Assembly (NCBI RefSeq): GCF_001708185.1
Contig: NZ_MDDN01000001.1
Location: forward strand, 558,001-622,000
DNA: 64,000 nucleotides
Origin: Lysinibacillus xylanilyticus
GTDB lineage: Bacteria > Bacillota > Bacilli > Bacillales_A > Planococcaceae
Direction: 5' to 3'
Part shown: piece by piece, positions 49,628-59,691 of the stretch
Layout of the letters: each line of letters opens with the position of its first letter
Position numbering within the stretch: position 1 is the first letter of the stretch
Translations under genes and position numbers: made by a program
The notes under the pieces: generated by a model
Database searches by the model: none
The model's input: only the letters and a program-made list of their open reading frames with translations
Told to the model about the DNA's origin: nothing

Positions 49628-50026
49628 TTACTTACCTCCTTTAATAACAGTGTTTAATGTGTTTAACTTACCGTTCATACGGTCAATTAATGCATTGTAA
49701 TAGATTTGATTTTCTGCCATTTTCACCTGTTCTGCATCCATATCTACAGCATTACCATTATTTCGATAACGCAAGCCATCTACATTATTTACACCTGGTG
49801 TAGATTGTCGAATCGTAAAATCATAATGTCTATTATCAGTACGATATGCCGAAATTGATATTTGTTGTTCTTTCTCCAACATATCCTTAAAACTTACATT
49901 TTTCGCCTTATAATTCGGTGTATCGACATTCGCAATATTATTGGCGATTGTTTTATGATTCAAAGTTGCATAGGAAAGTCCGTTTTCCAGGCTACTAATA
50001 GTTCCTCCAAATAAATTCAAAACCAT
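49628..50026 (-). CDS. flgB: Flagellar basal-body rod protein FlgB
   Basis: A proximal rod protein of about 130 residues and the first gene of the fla/che operon. Signatures are LENGLSYATLNHKTIANNIANVDTPNYKAKNVSF and the C-terminal NQIYYNALIDRMNGKLNTL. The ATG at 50026 lies only one base from GAGGTG; a TTG two codons later (50020, MNLFGG) has better spacing and fits FlgB N termini, so it may be the real start. Confidence 0.95.
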   Translation of the reverse strand: MVLNLFGGTISSLENGLSYATLNHKTIANNIANVDTPNYKAKNVSFKDMLEKEQQISISAYRTDNRHYDFTIRQSTPGVNNVDGLRYRNNGNAVDMDAEQVKMAENQIYYNALIDRMNGKLNTLNTVIKGGK

Positions 50027-50109
50027 TCACCTCATTTATTTCTTTTTATGTATTTCTTGTTTTATCCAATAATACAATTGTAATTAAGATGATACGTTGT
50101 GTCTATTGT

Positions 50110-50250
50110 CTTTTGTCACTTTTTGATAGTCTTTACGACCCATTTTTCACCTCGCCTAACCAGGACAATATTGCCGGAACCCTTGATCCGCCTGCTTTCG
50201 CGAGGATTCTACAAACTCTAGTAATTTTACACTATTTCGACAGTGTTTAA
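50110..50250 (-). ncRNA. Possible structured leader of the fla/che operon
   Basis: On the minus strand this block contains ACACTGTCGAAATAGTGT (a 5-bp hairpin), CCTCGCGAAAGCAGGCGG (hairpin with a GAAA-like loop), GGGTTCCGGCAATATTG and CCTGGTTAGGCGAGG. CCTCGC near 50205 can pair with GCGAGG near 50150, closing a multi-branch fold. It does not match the c-di-GMP-I or other riboswitch consensus that I know. The fold and function are inference. Confidence 0.3.
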
Positions 50251-50739
50251 GGGCATAGTATCAGATTATTCCCTTTTTTTCACTTTATCGCATTCGACAC
50301 GATGTCTAATTTAAGGTTCATTTTTACTACTTCCGAGTATTATACTGAATATTCCGTTAACTACAGGAAGAATTTTCTACCATTCCAGACACGTAACAAA
50401 AGAGGTATTCGCAACATTCTTTTTTTATGCTAATAGTAGTGGAATTTTAATGACAATATTTAGGGAGAAAGCAACGGAGTTATTCAAGTTATAGAACTCA
50501 GGATTATTTAAGTTAATTTACGCTTCATCTTTTAGCACTACTTTACCCATATTAACGGGCAGTAATCAGTAATTTATCTGTACCGAAAGCGAATCGTCAG
50601 ATACAAGACTCCTACCGCGAAATTCGACACAAAAGACTAATTGTTGAAAACTAATAATCAGTCGGGATAAAGACAAACTCACCGATTAGAGCTTCACTAT
50701 ATTGTGTTGTTTACTAGGAACTGTTAGCAAAAGACAAGG

Positions 50740-50860
50740 GTGTCCATTCTGTTGAGAAGGAATGGACACTTATGAAGCTAAACCGCCGAATACGAGCCTG
50801 AGTGTATGGGTGCGGGAGGTCGACTAGTCAATTAATGGCTAGTGTCCTACTCGATTATTA
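50740..50860 (+). mobile_element. Decayed 3' end of a group IIC-like intron
   Basis: The plus strand reads AACCGCCGAATAC, a loop, then GTGTATGGGTGCGGGAGGTCG, followed by a stem CTAGTCAATTAATGGCTAG and CCTACTCGATTAT. This parallels the domain V/VI end of bacterial class C introns (ACCGCCGTATACC...GGTACGTACGGTGGTGTGAGAGG), but several stem pairs are broken. A hairpin GTGTCCATTC/GAATGGACAC precedes it. No reverse transcriptase or 5' end is nearby, so only a fossil remains. The polC intron differs in orientation and domain V sequence. Confidence 0.5.
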
Positions 50861-50965
50861 AGAAGAGAGTAGATGCCTTTATAGATGATTGGTGTAAATT
50901 ACATCGTTCCTACTATCAAGCCTGCAGTGGACTGTCACCACCAAGTTATTGCGCATTTAAGCACA

Positions 50966-51000
50966 TAAAAAAAGCATCTGGAACAAAATCGCTCCAGATG
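50966..51000 (-). terminator. Intrinsic terminator downstream of codY
   Basis: On the minus strand CATCTGGA (51000-50993) and TCCAGATG (50982-50975) form a stem with a GCGATTTTGT-type loop, followed by CTTTTTTT. It lies 38 bases after the codY stop codon and separates codY from flgB. Confidence 0.85.
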
Positions 51001-51037
51001 TTTTGTAAAGTTCCCATGATCTAAAGGGAACTTATCA

Positions 51038-51817
51038 TTATTTCATTTTAATTTCCGCTAATGCATTTAAGAATTTGTCGTTTAGTACTTTAATGTAAGT
51101 ACCTTTCATACCTAGAGAGCGCGATTCAATGACACCTGCAGATTCTAGTTTACGTAATGCATTTACGATTACCGAACGTGTAATACCTACTCGGTCTGCA
51201 ATTTTTGAAGCAACAAGTAAACCTTCATGTCCATCAAGTTCTTCAAAAATATGTTCAATAGCTTCTAACTCACTGTAAGAAAGAGAATTTATCGCCATTT
51301 GTACAACCGCTTTACTACGTGCTTCCTCTTCGATTTCCTCAGATTTCTCACGTAAAATTTCCATACCAACAACTGTTGCACCATATTCAGCTAAAATTAA
51401 ATCATCATCCTCAAATTGTGCAGCTAAACGAGCAAGAATTAACGTTCCTAGACGCTCACCACCACCAACAATCGGTACGATCGTTGTTAACGCATTTTGG
51501 AACAACTCTTTGTTTTCAACTGGGAAAGCAGTGTGTTCGTCATGAATATCTAGATTTGAAGATGTCTCAGAAATTGTAAACAAGCTATGTGTGTATTCTT
51601 CTGGGAATTGTCGCTCTTCGAACATCTTTTTCATACGTTCATTTTCAATTTGTTGATGAATTGAAATACCTAAAAGTTTCCCTTTACGGCTTACAATATA
51701 TACATTACTGTCTATAATGTCTCCTAATGTATCTGCCATTTCTTTAAAGTTTACTGGCTTACCAGCAGATGCCTGGAGCATTGAGTTAATTTTACGTGTT
51801 TTTTCTAATAAATTCAT
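51038..51817 (-). CDS. codY: GTP- and branched-chain-amino-acid-sensing repressor CodY
   Basis: CodY represses stationary-phase and nutrient-limitation genes. The 259-residue product has the N-terminal GAF domain that binds Ile/Leu/Val and a C-terminal winged helix-turn-helix ([33 protein letters not shown]). Length and sequence are typical. It ends the xerC-hslV-hslU-codY run and is followed by a terminator. Confidence 0.97.
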   Translation of the reverse strand: MNLLEKTRKINSMLQASAGKPVNFKEMADTLGDIIDSNVYIVSRKGKLLGISIHQQIENERMKKMFEERQFPEEYTHSLFTISETSSNLDIHDEHTAFPVENKELFQNALTTIVPIVGGGERLGTLILARLAAQFEDDDLILAEYGATVVGMEILREKSEEIEEEARSKAVVQMAINSLSYSELEAIEHIFEELDGHEGLLVASKIADRVGITRSVIVNALRKLESAGVIESRSLGMKGTYIKVLNDKFLNALAEIKMK

Positions 51818-51904
51818 TATATGTTCCTCCTATAAATAATCCGAAGAGTATTTACTTAATATTCTAAAGGTTTTTACAACCGAATGATACTATTTTGACT
51901 TATT

Positions 51905-53305
51905 TTACAATATAAACTGTGACAAATCTTTGTTTTTTACTATACCCGCAAGTTTTTGATCGACATATGCAGCCGTGATTGGAATATTTGCAGGTGCAAT
52001 TTCAGATGCTTCAAATGACAATTCTTCTAACAAGCGTTCTAAAATTGTGTGCAAACGTCGAGCTCCTATATTATCAGTCTCCTGATTAACCTCGGTAGCA
52101 ATTTCAGCAATTCGTTCAATCGCATCTTCCGTAAAGTTTATTTCTACACCCTCTGTTTCTAATAATGCCTTATATTGCAGAATAAGTGATTGATCTGGTT
52201 CTTGCAAAATACGTACAAAATCTTGTTTCGATAATTTTTCAAGCTCTACGCGAATCGGGAATCGACCTTGCAATTCGGGAATTAAATCTGACGGCTTTGA
52301 CATATGAAATGCTCCTGCAGCAACGAAAAGCATAAAGTCAGTCTTTACAGCACCGTACTTCGTCGTTACAGTAGAACCTTCAACGATTGGTAGAATATCA
52401 CGTTGTACACCCTCACGTGATACATTTGCAGAAGAGTTACCTTCTTTACTAGCAATTTTATCAATTTCATCAATAAAAATAATTCCTGACTGTTCAGCTC
52501 TTGAAATGGCTTCTTGTGCAACTTCGTCGGCATCTATCAGCTTATTTGCTTCCTCGATTGTTAAAATACGTCGCGCATCTTTCACTTGAAGACGGCGTTT
52601 CTTCTGCTTTTTAGGCATTAAACTAGATAGCATATCTTGCATGCCATTGTTTGCAGACATATCCATGCCCGTTCCTTGTAATGCATCAAAAATAGAAGGA
52701 TTTTGTTCCGTCACTTCAACGGTAACCCATTCATTTTCCAATTTACCGTTCCGTAAATCAATCGCGATTTGCGCACGTTTAGAGCGCACCTCGGTCTCTT
52801 CAGATGAAGTATCGTCATTTGTTTGCTGATCTTTACCACCAAACAACATTTCAAACGGATTTTGCATGGATTGTTTTTTTCGTAAAGAAGGAACCAATAG
52901 CTTAACTATTGCTTCGTTGGCTAATTCTTCTGCTTGTTCCTTCACAGACTCCATCATTTCTTCTTTTACAAGACGATGTGAAGCTTCTACTACATCACGT
53001 ACCATCGACTCTACATCGCGTCCAACATACCCTACTTCTGTAAACTTTGTTGCTTCGACCTTTACAAATGGCGCATTCGTTAACTTCGCAATTCTTCTAG
53101 CAATTTCTGTTTTTCCGACACCTGTAGGTCCAATCATTAAAATATTTTTCGGAATTACTTCAGCCTTCATATCATCACTTAGCAGCGAGCGACGATAACG
53201 ATTACGTAATGCAATAGCCACTGCTCGCTTTGCCTCATTTTGCCCAACGATATAACGATCCAAATGCTCAGTAATTTGTCTTGGCGTTAAATTATTTTGT
53301 TTCAT
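51905..53305 (-). CDS. hslU: ATP-dependent protease ATPase subunit HslU (ClpY/CodX)
   Basis: HslU unfolds substrates and feeds them to HslV. The 466-residue product has the N-terminal [30 protein letters not shown], Walker [16 protein letters not shown] near 57, an intermediate domain of about 110 residues (110-240), Walker [13 protein letters not shown] and the C-terminal ISQFIL-type tail (KDLSQFIL), which inserts into HslV. It overlaps the hslV stop by one base. Confidence 0.97.
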   Translation of the reverse strand: MKQNNLTPRQITEHLDRYIVGQNEAKRAVAIALRNRYRRSLLSDDMKAEVIPKNILMIGPTGVGKTEIARRIAKLTNAPFVKVEATKFTEVGYVGRDVESMVRDVVEASHRLVKEEMMESVKEQAEELANEAIVKLLVPSLRKKQSMQNPFEMLFGGKDQQTNDDTSSEETEVRSKRAQIAIDLRNGKLENEWVTVEVTEQNPSIFDALQGTGMDMSANNGMQDMLSSLMPKKQKKRRLQVKDARRILTIEEANKLIDADEVAQEAISRAEQSGIIFIDEIDKIASKEGNSSANVSREGVQRDILPIVEGSTVTTKYGAVKTDFMLFVAAGAFHMSKPSDLIPELQGRFPIRVELEKLSKQDFVRILQEPDQSLILQYKALLETEGVEINFTEDAIERIAEIATEVNQETDNIGARRLHTILERLLEELSFEASEIAPANIPITAAYVDQKLAGIVKNKDLSQFIL

Positions 53306-53850
53306 TAGTTAAGCGCCTCCACGATAATATTATGATTCGTAAATACACAAATCTCGGCAGCAGTTTCCAATGCCGCCTCCGCGATTTCGCGAGCAGACAT
53401 TGTTTCACCCGCATATTTTTTTAAGGCACGACCTGCTGATAATGCATAGTTACCCCCAGAACCTATTGCCAAAATACCATCATCTGGTTCAATTACTTCC
53501 CCCGTACCTGAAACAAGTAGGAGCGTAGTTTTATCCATTACAAGTAGCATAGCCTCTAATTGACGTAGCATTTTATCACCGCGCCACTGTTTGGCAACTT
53601 CCACTGCTGCACGTTGTAAGTTGCCATTGTATTCATTTAGCTTTCCTTCAAACATCTCAAAAAGCGTAAAAGCATCTGCAACTGATCCTGCAAATCCAGC
53701 AAGCACCTGCCCATTAAACAGACGTCTGACCTTCCTTGCTGTACCTTTCATCACAACCGAATTCCCTAGGGTTACTTGACCATCACCAGCCATAGCGCAA
53801 CTTCCATTATGATGAACCGCAAATATCGTTGTCGCATGAATTTGTCCCAT
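53305..53850 (-). CDS. hslV: ATP-dependent protease peptidase subunit HslV (ClpQ/CodW)
   Basis: The 181-residue proteasome-like peptidase shows [25 protein letters not shown] at the start, [19 protein letters not shown], and [16 protein letters not shown]. Canonical HslV begins Met-Thr-Thr and B. subtilis CodW Met-Ser-Ser with a few extra residues; here the start is Met-Gly-Gln-Ile-His-Ala-Thr-Thr, so removal of Met would not expose Ser or Thr. It is 21 bases after xerC. Confidence 0.96.
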   Translation of the reverse strand: MGQIHATTIFAVHHNGSCAMAGDGQVTLGNSVVMKGTARKVRRLFNGQVLAGFAGSVADAFTLFEMFEGKLNEYNGNLQRAAVEVAKQWRGDKMLRQLEAMLLVMDKTTLLLVSGTGEVIEPDDGILAIGSGGNYALSAGRALKKYAGETMSAREIAEAALETAAEICVFTNHNIIVEALN

Positions 53851-53871
53851 TTGCCTTCCTCCTTAGCTCTA

Positions 53872-54771
53872 TTATGCCCTTGGATGAGCATTCATATATG
53901 TTTGACGAAGATGCTCTTTTGTTACATGTGTGTAAACTTGCGTAGAAGATAAATGTGCGTGGCCTAATAATTCCTGTACCGTTCGTAAATCAGCGCCATT
54001 ATTCAATAAATGTGTGGCAAAAGTATGACGAAGCATATGTGGATATATTTTCGTATGAAGCGAGGCCTTGTCAATCATTTCTGTTAAAATATGACGTACA
54101 CCTCGTGGAGTAAGTTCCCCACCACGCATGTTGACAAACAATTGCTGATGACCTGTTTTTTTCATCAATCGTGGACGAGCTTGCTCTATGTAATCCTGCA
54201 TGGCTAAACTCGCAAATTGACCGAATGGAATAATACGTTCTTTTCGCCCTTTCCCCATTACCCTAATAATCGAATAATGGAAATCCACATCTTCTACTTG
54301 TATAGAAGTGAGCTCACTTACACGAATACCTGTCGCATATAACAGCTCTAATATAGCTGTATTTCTTAATGATTTCAAATCATCGCCAGCATTCGCATCA
54401 AATAGTTGCTTCAATTCTTCTTCGTAGAAAAAACTAGGTAAACGTGATTCTTTTTTTGGATGATATAGTGATCTAAACGCTCCATCATCTAATCCGTATT
54501 GTCTATTTAGAAAACGAAAAAAGGAGCGTATTGAGGAAATTTTTCTTGAAACAGATGATCTAGCTCTTTTTTCATCATACAACTTTGTTACATAAAGACG
54601 TGCATGTATATACTCAACACTTGCTAAATCATTTACGTCCTCCGCCTGTAAAAACGCTAAAAAATCTAGTAGATCTGATTCATATTCTCGCACTGTATGA
54701 ACAGAGAAGTTCTTTTCAACTTGGATGTAAAGCATGAACTGTTCAAGTGCATCTTGGGACGAAACTAACAT
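53872..54771 (-). CDS. xerC: Site-specific tyrosine recombinase XerC (CodV)
   Basis: XerC acts with XerD at dif to resolve chromosome dimers. The 299-residue product has an N-terminal SAM-like core-binding domain and a catalytic domain with the Arg of ATGIRVSELTSI, HMLRHTFATHLL, and the Tyr nucleophile in LSSTQVYTHVTKEHLR. It heads the xerC-hslV-hslU-codY run as in B. subtilis. The start at ATG 54771 follows no strong site; a nearby alternative is possible. Confidence 0.96.
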   Translation of the reverse strand: MLVSSQDALEQFMLYIQVEKNFSVHTVREYESDLLDFLAFLQAEDVNDLASVEYIHARLYVTKLYDEKRARSSVSRKISSIRSFFRFLNRQYGLDDGAFRSLYHPKKESRLPSFFYEEELKQLFDANAGDDLKSLRNTAILELLYATGIRVSELTSIQVEDVDFHYSIIRVMGKGRKERIIPFGQFASLAMQDYIEQARPRLMKKTGHQQLFVNMRGGELTPRGVRHILTEMIDKASLHTKIYPHMLRHTFATHLLNNGADLRTVQELLGHAHLSSTQVYTHVTKEHLRQTYMNAHPRA

Positions 54772-55060
54772 GAAAGATTCACCACCAACGAATTATTGAT
54801 AACCGTCTCAAATTACTAACACTTGCATGAAAGGATGTACTAATTTGTTTATCCTTCTTATTGCGTCTGGAATTGCACTGACTGAAGTGAAGATAAACAT
54901 ACATACTGACACTATACCTATCTTCATCATATAGCAAGTGAAAAAGGTTATATTTTGAGAAAATCTCCATACAAAACAATAAAATACGTGTAAATCAGCA
55001 TTTTGTCTACAAAAAAGAAAAGCCTCTAAGAGTATATCAACTTTTAGAGGCTTTTTGCAA
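54772..55060 (-). promoter_or_regulatory. trmFO-xerC intergenic region
   Basis: The gap of about 290 bases contains the trmFO terminator (55011-55052) and an AT-rich stretch upstream of xerC that presumably holds the xerC-codY promoter; no good -35/-10 pair could be chosen. A 66-codon minus-strand frame (54779-54979) has no ribosome site and no recognisable features. Confidence 0.35.
55011..55052 (-). terminator. Intrinsic terminator downstream of trmFO
   Basis: AGCCTCTA (55021-55028) and TAGAGGCT (55045-55052) form a stem; on the minus strand it is followed by TTTTCTTTTTTG and on the plus strand by TTTTTG. It lies a few bases after the trmFO stop and is probably bidirectional. Confidence 0.85.
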
Positions 55061-56374
55061 TTAAATTGTTTGTGAATTCACAAAATTTCGAATTGTACTC
55101 ATTGCTCGTGTAGCATGCATCTCTGCACGCTCTGGTTTTGAACGACGACCCGGTGGTAGTTCAGGGAAAATCCCGAAGTTGACGTTCATTGGCTGGAAGT
55201 TTTTCGATTGCGCTTCTGTTATATAACGCGCCATACTCCCTAACGCCGTTTCGAATGGGAAGATAATCGGTTCTTGGCCTAATACTAACCGAGCTGCATT
55301 AATGCCAGCAATTAATCCACTACCAGCAGATTCAACATATCCTTCGACTCCTGTCATTTGACCCGCAAAGAAAATATTTTTTTGCTCGCGAAGCTGATAA
55401 GTTTTCTCTAGAACTTTTGGTGAATTAATGAACGTATTTCTATGCATAACTCCATAACGGACGATTTCAACGTTCTCTAATCCTGGAATTAGTTGCAATA
55501 CTTCTTTCTGCGGGCCCCATTTTAGATGTGTTTGGAAGCCAACAATATTGTAAAGAGTACCTGCTGCATCATCTTGACGTAATTGGACAACAGCATAAGG
55601 GCGTTTTCCTGTTTTTGGATCTTCCAGACCTACTGGCTTCATCGGTCCAAATAACATTGTTTTCTCCCCACGTGCAGCCATTACTTCGATAGGCATACAA
55701 CCTTCAAAGTAAATTTCCTTTTCAAATTCTTTTAACGGCACAACTTCTGCTTCGATTAACGCTTGACGGAAACGATCAAATTCTTCCTTTGTCATAGGAC
55801 AGTTTAAATACGCCGCTTCCCCTTTATCATAACGAGATTTCAAATAAACCTTATCCATATCAATGCTATCTTTTTCGATTATTGGTGCTGCTGCATCATA
55901 GAAATACAGATAGTCTAAACCTGTTAAGCCCTGAATTTTTTCAGCTAAAGCTTTTGATGTCAGTGGTCCTGTGGCAATAACAGTAACGCCTTCTGGAATT
56001 TCAGTGACTTCTTCATGAATGACTTCTACAAGAGGGTGATTTTTCACTGCCTCTGTCACATATCCTGCAAATTCATGACGATCTACTGCTAAAGCACCGC
56101 CTGCTGGTACTGAACACGCATCTGCTGCTTTCAAAATCACAGATTCTAAAACGCGCATTTCTTCTTTAATCACACCCACGGCATTTGTTAATCCATTAGC
56201 ACGTAGTGAGTTCGAACAAACAAGCTCCGCAAATTTATCAGTGTGGTGAGCCGGTGTTTGCTTTACTGGGCGCATTTCATAAAGTTTAACTTTCACACCA
56301 CGTTTGGCAATTTGCCAAGCCGCTTCACTGCCTGCAAGACCCGCGCCTATTACATTTACTACTTGTTCAGTCAT
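55061..56374 (-). CDS. trmFO: Methylenetetrahydrofolate-tRNA (uracil-54-C5)-methyltransferase TrmFO
   Basis: TrmFO makes ribothymidine at position 54 of tRNA using methylenetetrahydrofolate and FADH2. The 437-residue flavoprotein begins with the FAD-binding [17 protein letters not shown], contains the GidA-family VCSNSLRAN near 55 (conserved Cys) and the C-terminal [25 protein letters not shown]. It was called gid in older annotation. It follows topA by 18 bases. Confidence 0.97.
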   Translation of the reverse strand: MTEQVVNVIGAGLAGSEAAWQIAKRGVKVKLYEMRPVKQTPAHHTDKFAELVCSNSLRANGLTNAVGVIKEEMRVLESVILKAADACSVPAGGALAVDRHEFAGYVTEAVKNHPLVEVIHEEVTEIPEGVTVIATGPLTSKALAEKIQGLTGLDYLYFYDAAAPIIEKDSIDMDKVYLKSRYDKGEAAYLNCPMTKEEFDRFRQALIEAEVVPLKEFEKEIYFEGCMPIEVMAARGEKTMLFGPMKPVGLEDPKTGKRPYAVVQLRQDDAAGTLYNIVGFQTHLKWGPQKEVLQLIPGLENVEIVRYGVMHRNTFINSPKVLEKTYQLREQKNIFFAGQMTGVEGYVESAGSGLIAGINAARLVLGQEPIIFPFETALGSMARYITEAQSKNFQPMNVNFGIFPELPPGRRSKPERAEMHATRAMSTIRNFVNSQTI

Positions 56375-56392
56375 GTTCTTACCATCTTTCTA

Positions 56393-58471
56393 TCATTGAG
56401 TAGGTGCTTCTTCATAGTCACATTTCGTACACTGAATTTGCACACCTTTTTTTATTTTTTTCTCTACTAATAATGCACTACATTTCGGACATGGTCTACT
56501 AATCGGCTTGTCCCACGAGACAAATTCACACTCAGGGTACTGATTACAACCATAGAATAAACGCTTTGTTTTACTTTTACGCTCTACGATCTCGCCTGTT
56601 TCGCAGGAAGGACATTTTACGCCAATCGGCTTCATAATCGCCTTCGTGTTACGACAGTCTGGGAAGTTTGAGCAAGCCATAAATTTCCCATACCGTCCAA
56701 GCTTATAAACCATTGGAGAACCACATAGCTCACAATCTTCGCCAGCTGGTTCATCTTTAATGACAACCTTTTCCATAGCCTCATCCGCATGCTTTACGTG
56801 GACCTCAAAGTCCTTATAAAACTCATCTACAACCTCTACCCATTGTCGACTACCTTCTTCAATATCATCTAAATCTTGTTCCATTTTTACTGTGAATTCG
56901 ATATTTATGATATCAGGGAAAAACTCTAGTACAAGTTGGTGTACGATTTCACCCAGCTCTGTCGGCATAAATCGTTTGGCATCTAACACGACATAGCCTC
57001 TGCGCTGAATTGTGTCGAGGGTCGGTGCATACGTGGACGGGCGCCCTATACCTAGCTCTTCCATTGTTTTTACAAGACGCGCCTCGGAATATCGTGGTGG
57101 TGGCTGTGTAAAATGCTGCTTTGGCTCGATTTCAAGGGATTTTACCTGATCACCAACTGCCATCTCTGGTAGAAGTTTAGTTGTTTCTTCTGTCTGATCA
57201 TCGGTACCCTCAATATATAGCTTCATAAAGCCTGCAAATTTAACTTGCGAGCCGTTTGCACGGAATAAAACATCACCATTTTGAAGGTCTACAGCAACTG
57301 TATCAAGTACAGCTGGCGCCATCTGACTTGCGATAAAGCGCTCCCATATTAAACGATATAAACGCAATTGGTCACGACTAAGCACCGCTTTTAACTCTTC
57401 TGGAGTTCGCATCGTACTAGTTGGACGAATAGCCTCATGGGCATCCTGTGCATTTGATGCTTTTTTCGTCTGCTTCGTTTCTGTAGAAATGTATTCTTTG
57501 CCGTATTTGGATTCAATATATGCCATTGCCTCTGTTTTCGCTGTTTCCGAAATACGCGTTGAGTCAGTACGCATATAAGTAATTAAACCTACTGTACCCT
57601 CTTTTTTACCAATATCAATACCTTCATATAATTGTTGAGCAAGCATCATCGTTTTCTTAGCACGGAAATTTAACTTACGTGCAGCCTCTTGCTGTAAAGA
57701 AGAAGTTGTAAAAGCAGGTGCTGCATTTCGTTTACGTTCTTTTTTAGATACATTAACAACATCAAAGTTTGTACCTTTAACATTTTTTAAAACAGATTTT
57801 ACTTGTTCTTCATTTGTTAATTTAATTTTGTCTTTACCATTGCCATAGTAAAGCGCATCGAACGTTTTTTTGCCTTTTTCAAAAGAGCCTTCAATTGTCC
57901 AATATTCTTCAGGTTGAAAGTTTTTTATTTCATTTTCACGATCAATAATCATGCGCAGTGCTACAGATTGTACCCGTCCTGCTGATAATCCTTTTTTAAC
58001 TTTTTTCCACAAAATCGGGCTAATGTTATAACCAACAAGTCTGTCCAGTATACGTCTTGTTTGCTGTGCATCTACTAAATCCATGTTGATAGCCCGTGGA
58101 TTTTTAAAAGATTCTACTATCGCATCTTTTGTAATTTCGTTAAAAACAACTCGACAATCTGAATGAATATCAATATTTAACGCAGTCGCAAGGTGCCAAG
58201 CAATCGCTTCTCCCTCGCGGTCTGGATCGGCCGCTAGAAACACTTTCTTCACTTTTTTAGCCGCAGACTTTAATTCCTGTAAAACAGGCCCTTTTCCACG
58301 AATAGTAATATACTTAGGTTCATAATTATTTTCAGAATCAACGCCCATTTGGCTACGTGGTAGGTCACGAACATGCCCGATCGACGCTTTCACTTTGTAT
58401 TTCTTACCTAAATAACGTTCAATTGTTTTTGCCTTTGCTGGTGATTCTACAATCACTAAATAATCCGCCAT
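56393..58471 (-). CDS. topA: DNA topoisomerase I
   Basis: A type IA enzyme that relaxes negative supercoils. The 692-residue product has an N-terminal Toprim domain ([18 protein letters not shown] and [17 protein letters not shown]), the active-site Tyr in [15 protein letters not shown] near residue 300, and C-terminal Cys4 zinc ribbons (CELCGSPM..., CPSCETGEI..., CPKCSALL...). Length is typical of Bacillus. It lies between dprA and trmFO. Confidence 0.97.
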   Translation of the reverse strand: MADYLVIVESPAKAKTIERYLGKKYKVKASIGHVRDLPRSQMGVDSENNYEPKYITIRGKGPVLQELKSAAKKVKKVFLAADPDREGEAIAWHLATALNIDIHSDCRVVFNEITKDAIVESFKNPRAINMDLVDAQQTRRILDRLVGYNISPILWKKVKKGLSAGRVQSVALRMIIDRENEIKNFQPEEYWTIEGSFEKGKKTFDALYYGNGKDKIKLTNEEQVKSVLKNVKGTNFDVVNVSKKERKRNAAPAFTTSSLQQEAARKLNFRAKKTMMLAQQLYEGIDIGKKEGTVGLITYMRTDSTRISETAKTEAMAYIESKYGKEYISTETKQTKKASNAQDAHEAIRPTSTMRTPEELKAVLSRDQLRLYRLIWERFIASQMAPAVLDTVAVDLQNGDVLFRANGSQVKFAGFMKLYIEGTDDQTEETTKLLPEMAVGDQVKSLEIEPKQHFTQPPPRYSEARLVKTMEELGIGRPSTYAPTLDTIQRRGYVVLDAKRFMPTELGEIVHQLVLEFFPDIINIEFTVKMEQDLDDIEEGSRQWVEVVDEFYKDFEVHVKHADEAMEKVVIKDEPAGEDCELCGSPMVYKLGRYGKFMACSNFPDCRNTKAIMKPIGVKCPSCETGEIVERKSKTKRLFYGCNQYPECEFVSWDKPISRPCPKCSALLVEKKIKKGVQIQCTKCDYEEAPTQ

Positions 58472-58562
58472 CTATGTCTCCCCCTTAGCGAGGTCTATTG
58501 CCTATTTTTTAAGTTACCTGTTGCAAAATGTATAACAGATTTTAAGATAATGCAACTTTTTT

Positions 58563-59459
58563 TCAATTTTTGTTAGAAAAGAGCGCAAGTGTTTCAACGA
58601 TTTCTTGACCACTACACACTGGTATAGCCCCTTCTAACAGTAATTTATTTGTGCCTTTTGATTGCTCAGCATTAATTGGTCCTGGTACAACAAATACATC
58701 CTTACCTTGCTCTAATGCGTGTTCTGTTGTAATAAGCGTACCACTTCTTAATGCAGCTTCTGTTACAACTAAAGCTTTGGACAATCCACTAATTATTCGG
58801 TTACGCATTGGAAAATGCCATTTCTCAGGCTTCATATATGGGGGGTACTCTGTGACAAGCAACTGATGCTCCGCCATATGGTCAGCGAGTGACTGGTTTT
58901 CCTTAGGGTATATATAATTAAAACCGTGACCAAGCACTGCAATTGTGGAACCACCAACTTTTATAGTTGTTTCATGAGCTATCGTATCCGCTCCTCTTGC
59001 AAGCCCACTGACAACAGTATATCCGTGTTCAATAAGAGGCGGAACAATTAAGTCCATTGCAGTTTTTGTATAAACTGTAGCATTTCTAGAGCCTATAATG
59101 GCTACTTGTTTTTCTTTCGTTAGTAGAGAATACTGACCTTTCACATACAATACAGTAGGTGGGCTGGATATTTCAAATAATTGCGCCGGGTAAAAAGGAT
59201 GATAAAAAGGGATGGGGAAAATATCGGCCCGTTCATAGGCATCTTCAAATGACAATGTCATAATTTGTCTAAAATTCTTAGAAATTTGCAAGGCTCTTTG
59301 CGATGGTATTTGCAGTGCTTTTGCAATCTCGTAGGGGGGCGCTTCTTCAAAATAACTTAATATATCCACCGGGGACAATAATTGCTGAAGTTTTTGAAGT
59401 GGTAATGGGTATACATAATGTAAAGCTAGTAATCTCTGAGTATCGACTGAAAAAATCAT
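58563..59459 (-). CDS. dprA: DNA processing protein DprA (Smf)
   Basis: DprA binds incoming single-stranded DNA during transformation and loads RecA. The 298-residue product has the Rossmann-fold core AIIGSRNATVYTK, VVSGLARGADTIAHETTIKVGGSTIAVLGHG, and LVTEYPP followed by PMRNRIISGLSKALVVTEA. Length is typical. It is separated from sucD by about 230 bases with a terminator, and lies directly before topA. Confidence 0.95.
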   Translation of the reverse strand: MIFSVDTQRLLALHYVYPLPLQKLQQLLSPVDILSYFEEAPPYEIAKALQIPSQRALQISKNFRQIMTLSFEDAYERADIFPIPFYHPFYPAQLFEISSPPTVLYVKGQYSLLTKEKQVAIIGSRNATVYTKTAMDLIVPPLIEHGYTVVSGLARGADTIAHETTIKVGGSTIAVLGHGFNYIYPKENQSLADHMAEHQLLVTEYPPYMKPEKWHFPMRNRIISGLSKALVVTEAALRSGTLITTEHALEQGKDVFVVPGPINAEQSKGTNKLLLEGAIPVCSGQEIVETLALFSNKN

Positions 59460-59654
59460 TTAAAAACCTCCTTTTAATAGAAGAAAATTAAATGACCGCA
59501 TTATAAATTTACATCACAACATTAAAACTTGAAAAACAATGTGACACAACTTTTTTAGGAAAGGCATTTTAAACAGAGTAAGTAGGAAGTTAGAAATTGC
59601 ATTGCTTGAACACAGTCCATTAGAAGTATGTTAAGCAATGTCTAAAAAAGAAAT

Positions 59655-59690
59655 AGAAAAGATGTAGCCACAACGTGCTACATCTTCCAT
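59655..59690 (-). terminator. Intrinsic terminator downstream of sucD
   Basis: On the minus strand AGATGTAGC (59685-59677) and GCTACATCT (59668-59660) form a perfect 9-bp stem, followed by TTTCTATTTC. It lies seven bases after the sucD stop codon and ends the sucCD transcript. Confidence 0.85.
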
Positions 59691-59691
59691 T

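Larger units (their letters stand above)
50027..51037. promoter_or_regulatory. codY-flgB intergenic region, about 1 kb
   Basis: No convincing coding frame. In minus-strand order it holds the codY terminator (50966-51000), a plus-strand degenerate group II intron tail (50775-50860), a 10-bp inverted repeat GTGTCCATTC/GAATGGACAC (50740-50769), roughly 400 bases of unassigned AT-rich sequence, and a GC-richer structured block at 50110-50250 some 90-220 bases before flgB. The flgB promoter must lie here; GTGACA and TATCAT with a 19-base spacer near 50090-50120 is the best but weak candidate, and no clear sigma-D site was found. Confidence 0.45.

Noticed and set aside
50110..50250. c-di-GMP-I riboswitch before flgB
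   Set aside because: The GGCAAACC and ACGCAAAGCC cores of that class are missing, although the position would have made sense.
50842..51024. 60-codon plus-strand frame beside the intron fossil
   Set aside because: It starts inside the domain VI remnant, runs through the codY terminator and has no ribosome site or recognisable domain.
54779..54979. 66-codon minus-strand frame upstream of xerC
   Set aside because: No ribosome site, unusual composition (many Cys, Tyr, Trp, Arg) and no similarity to anything known; judged non-coding.
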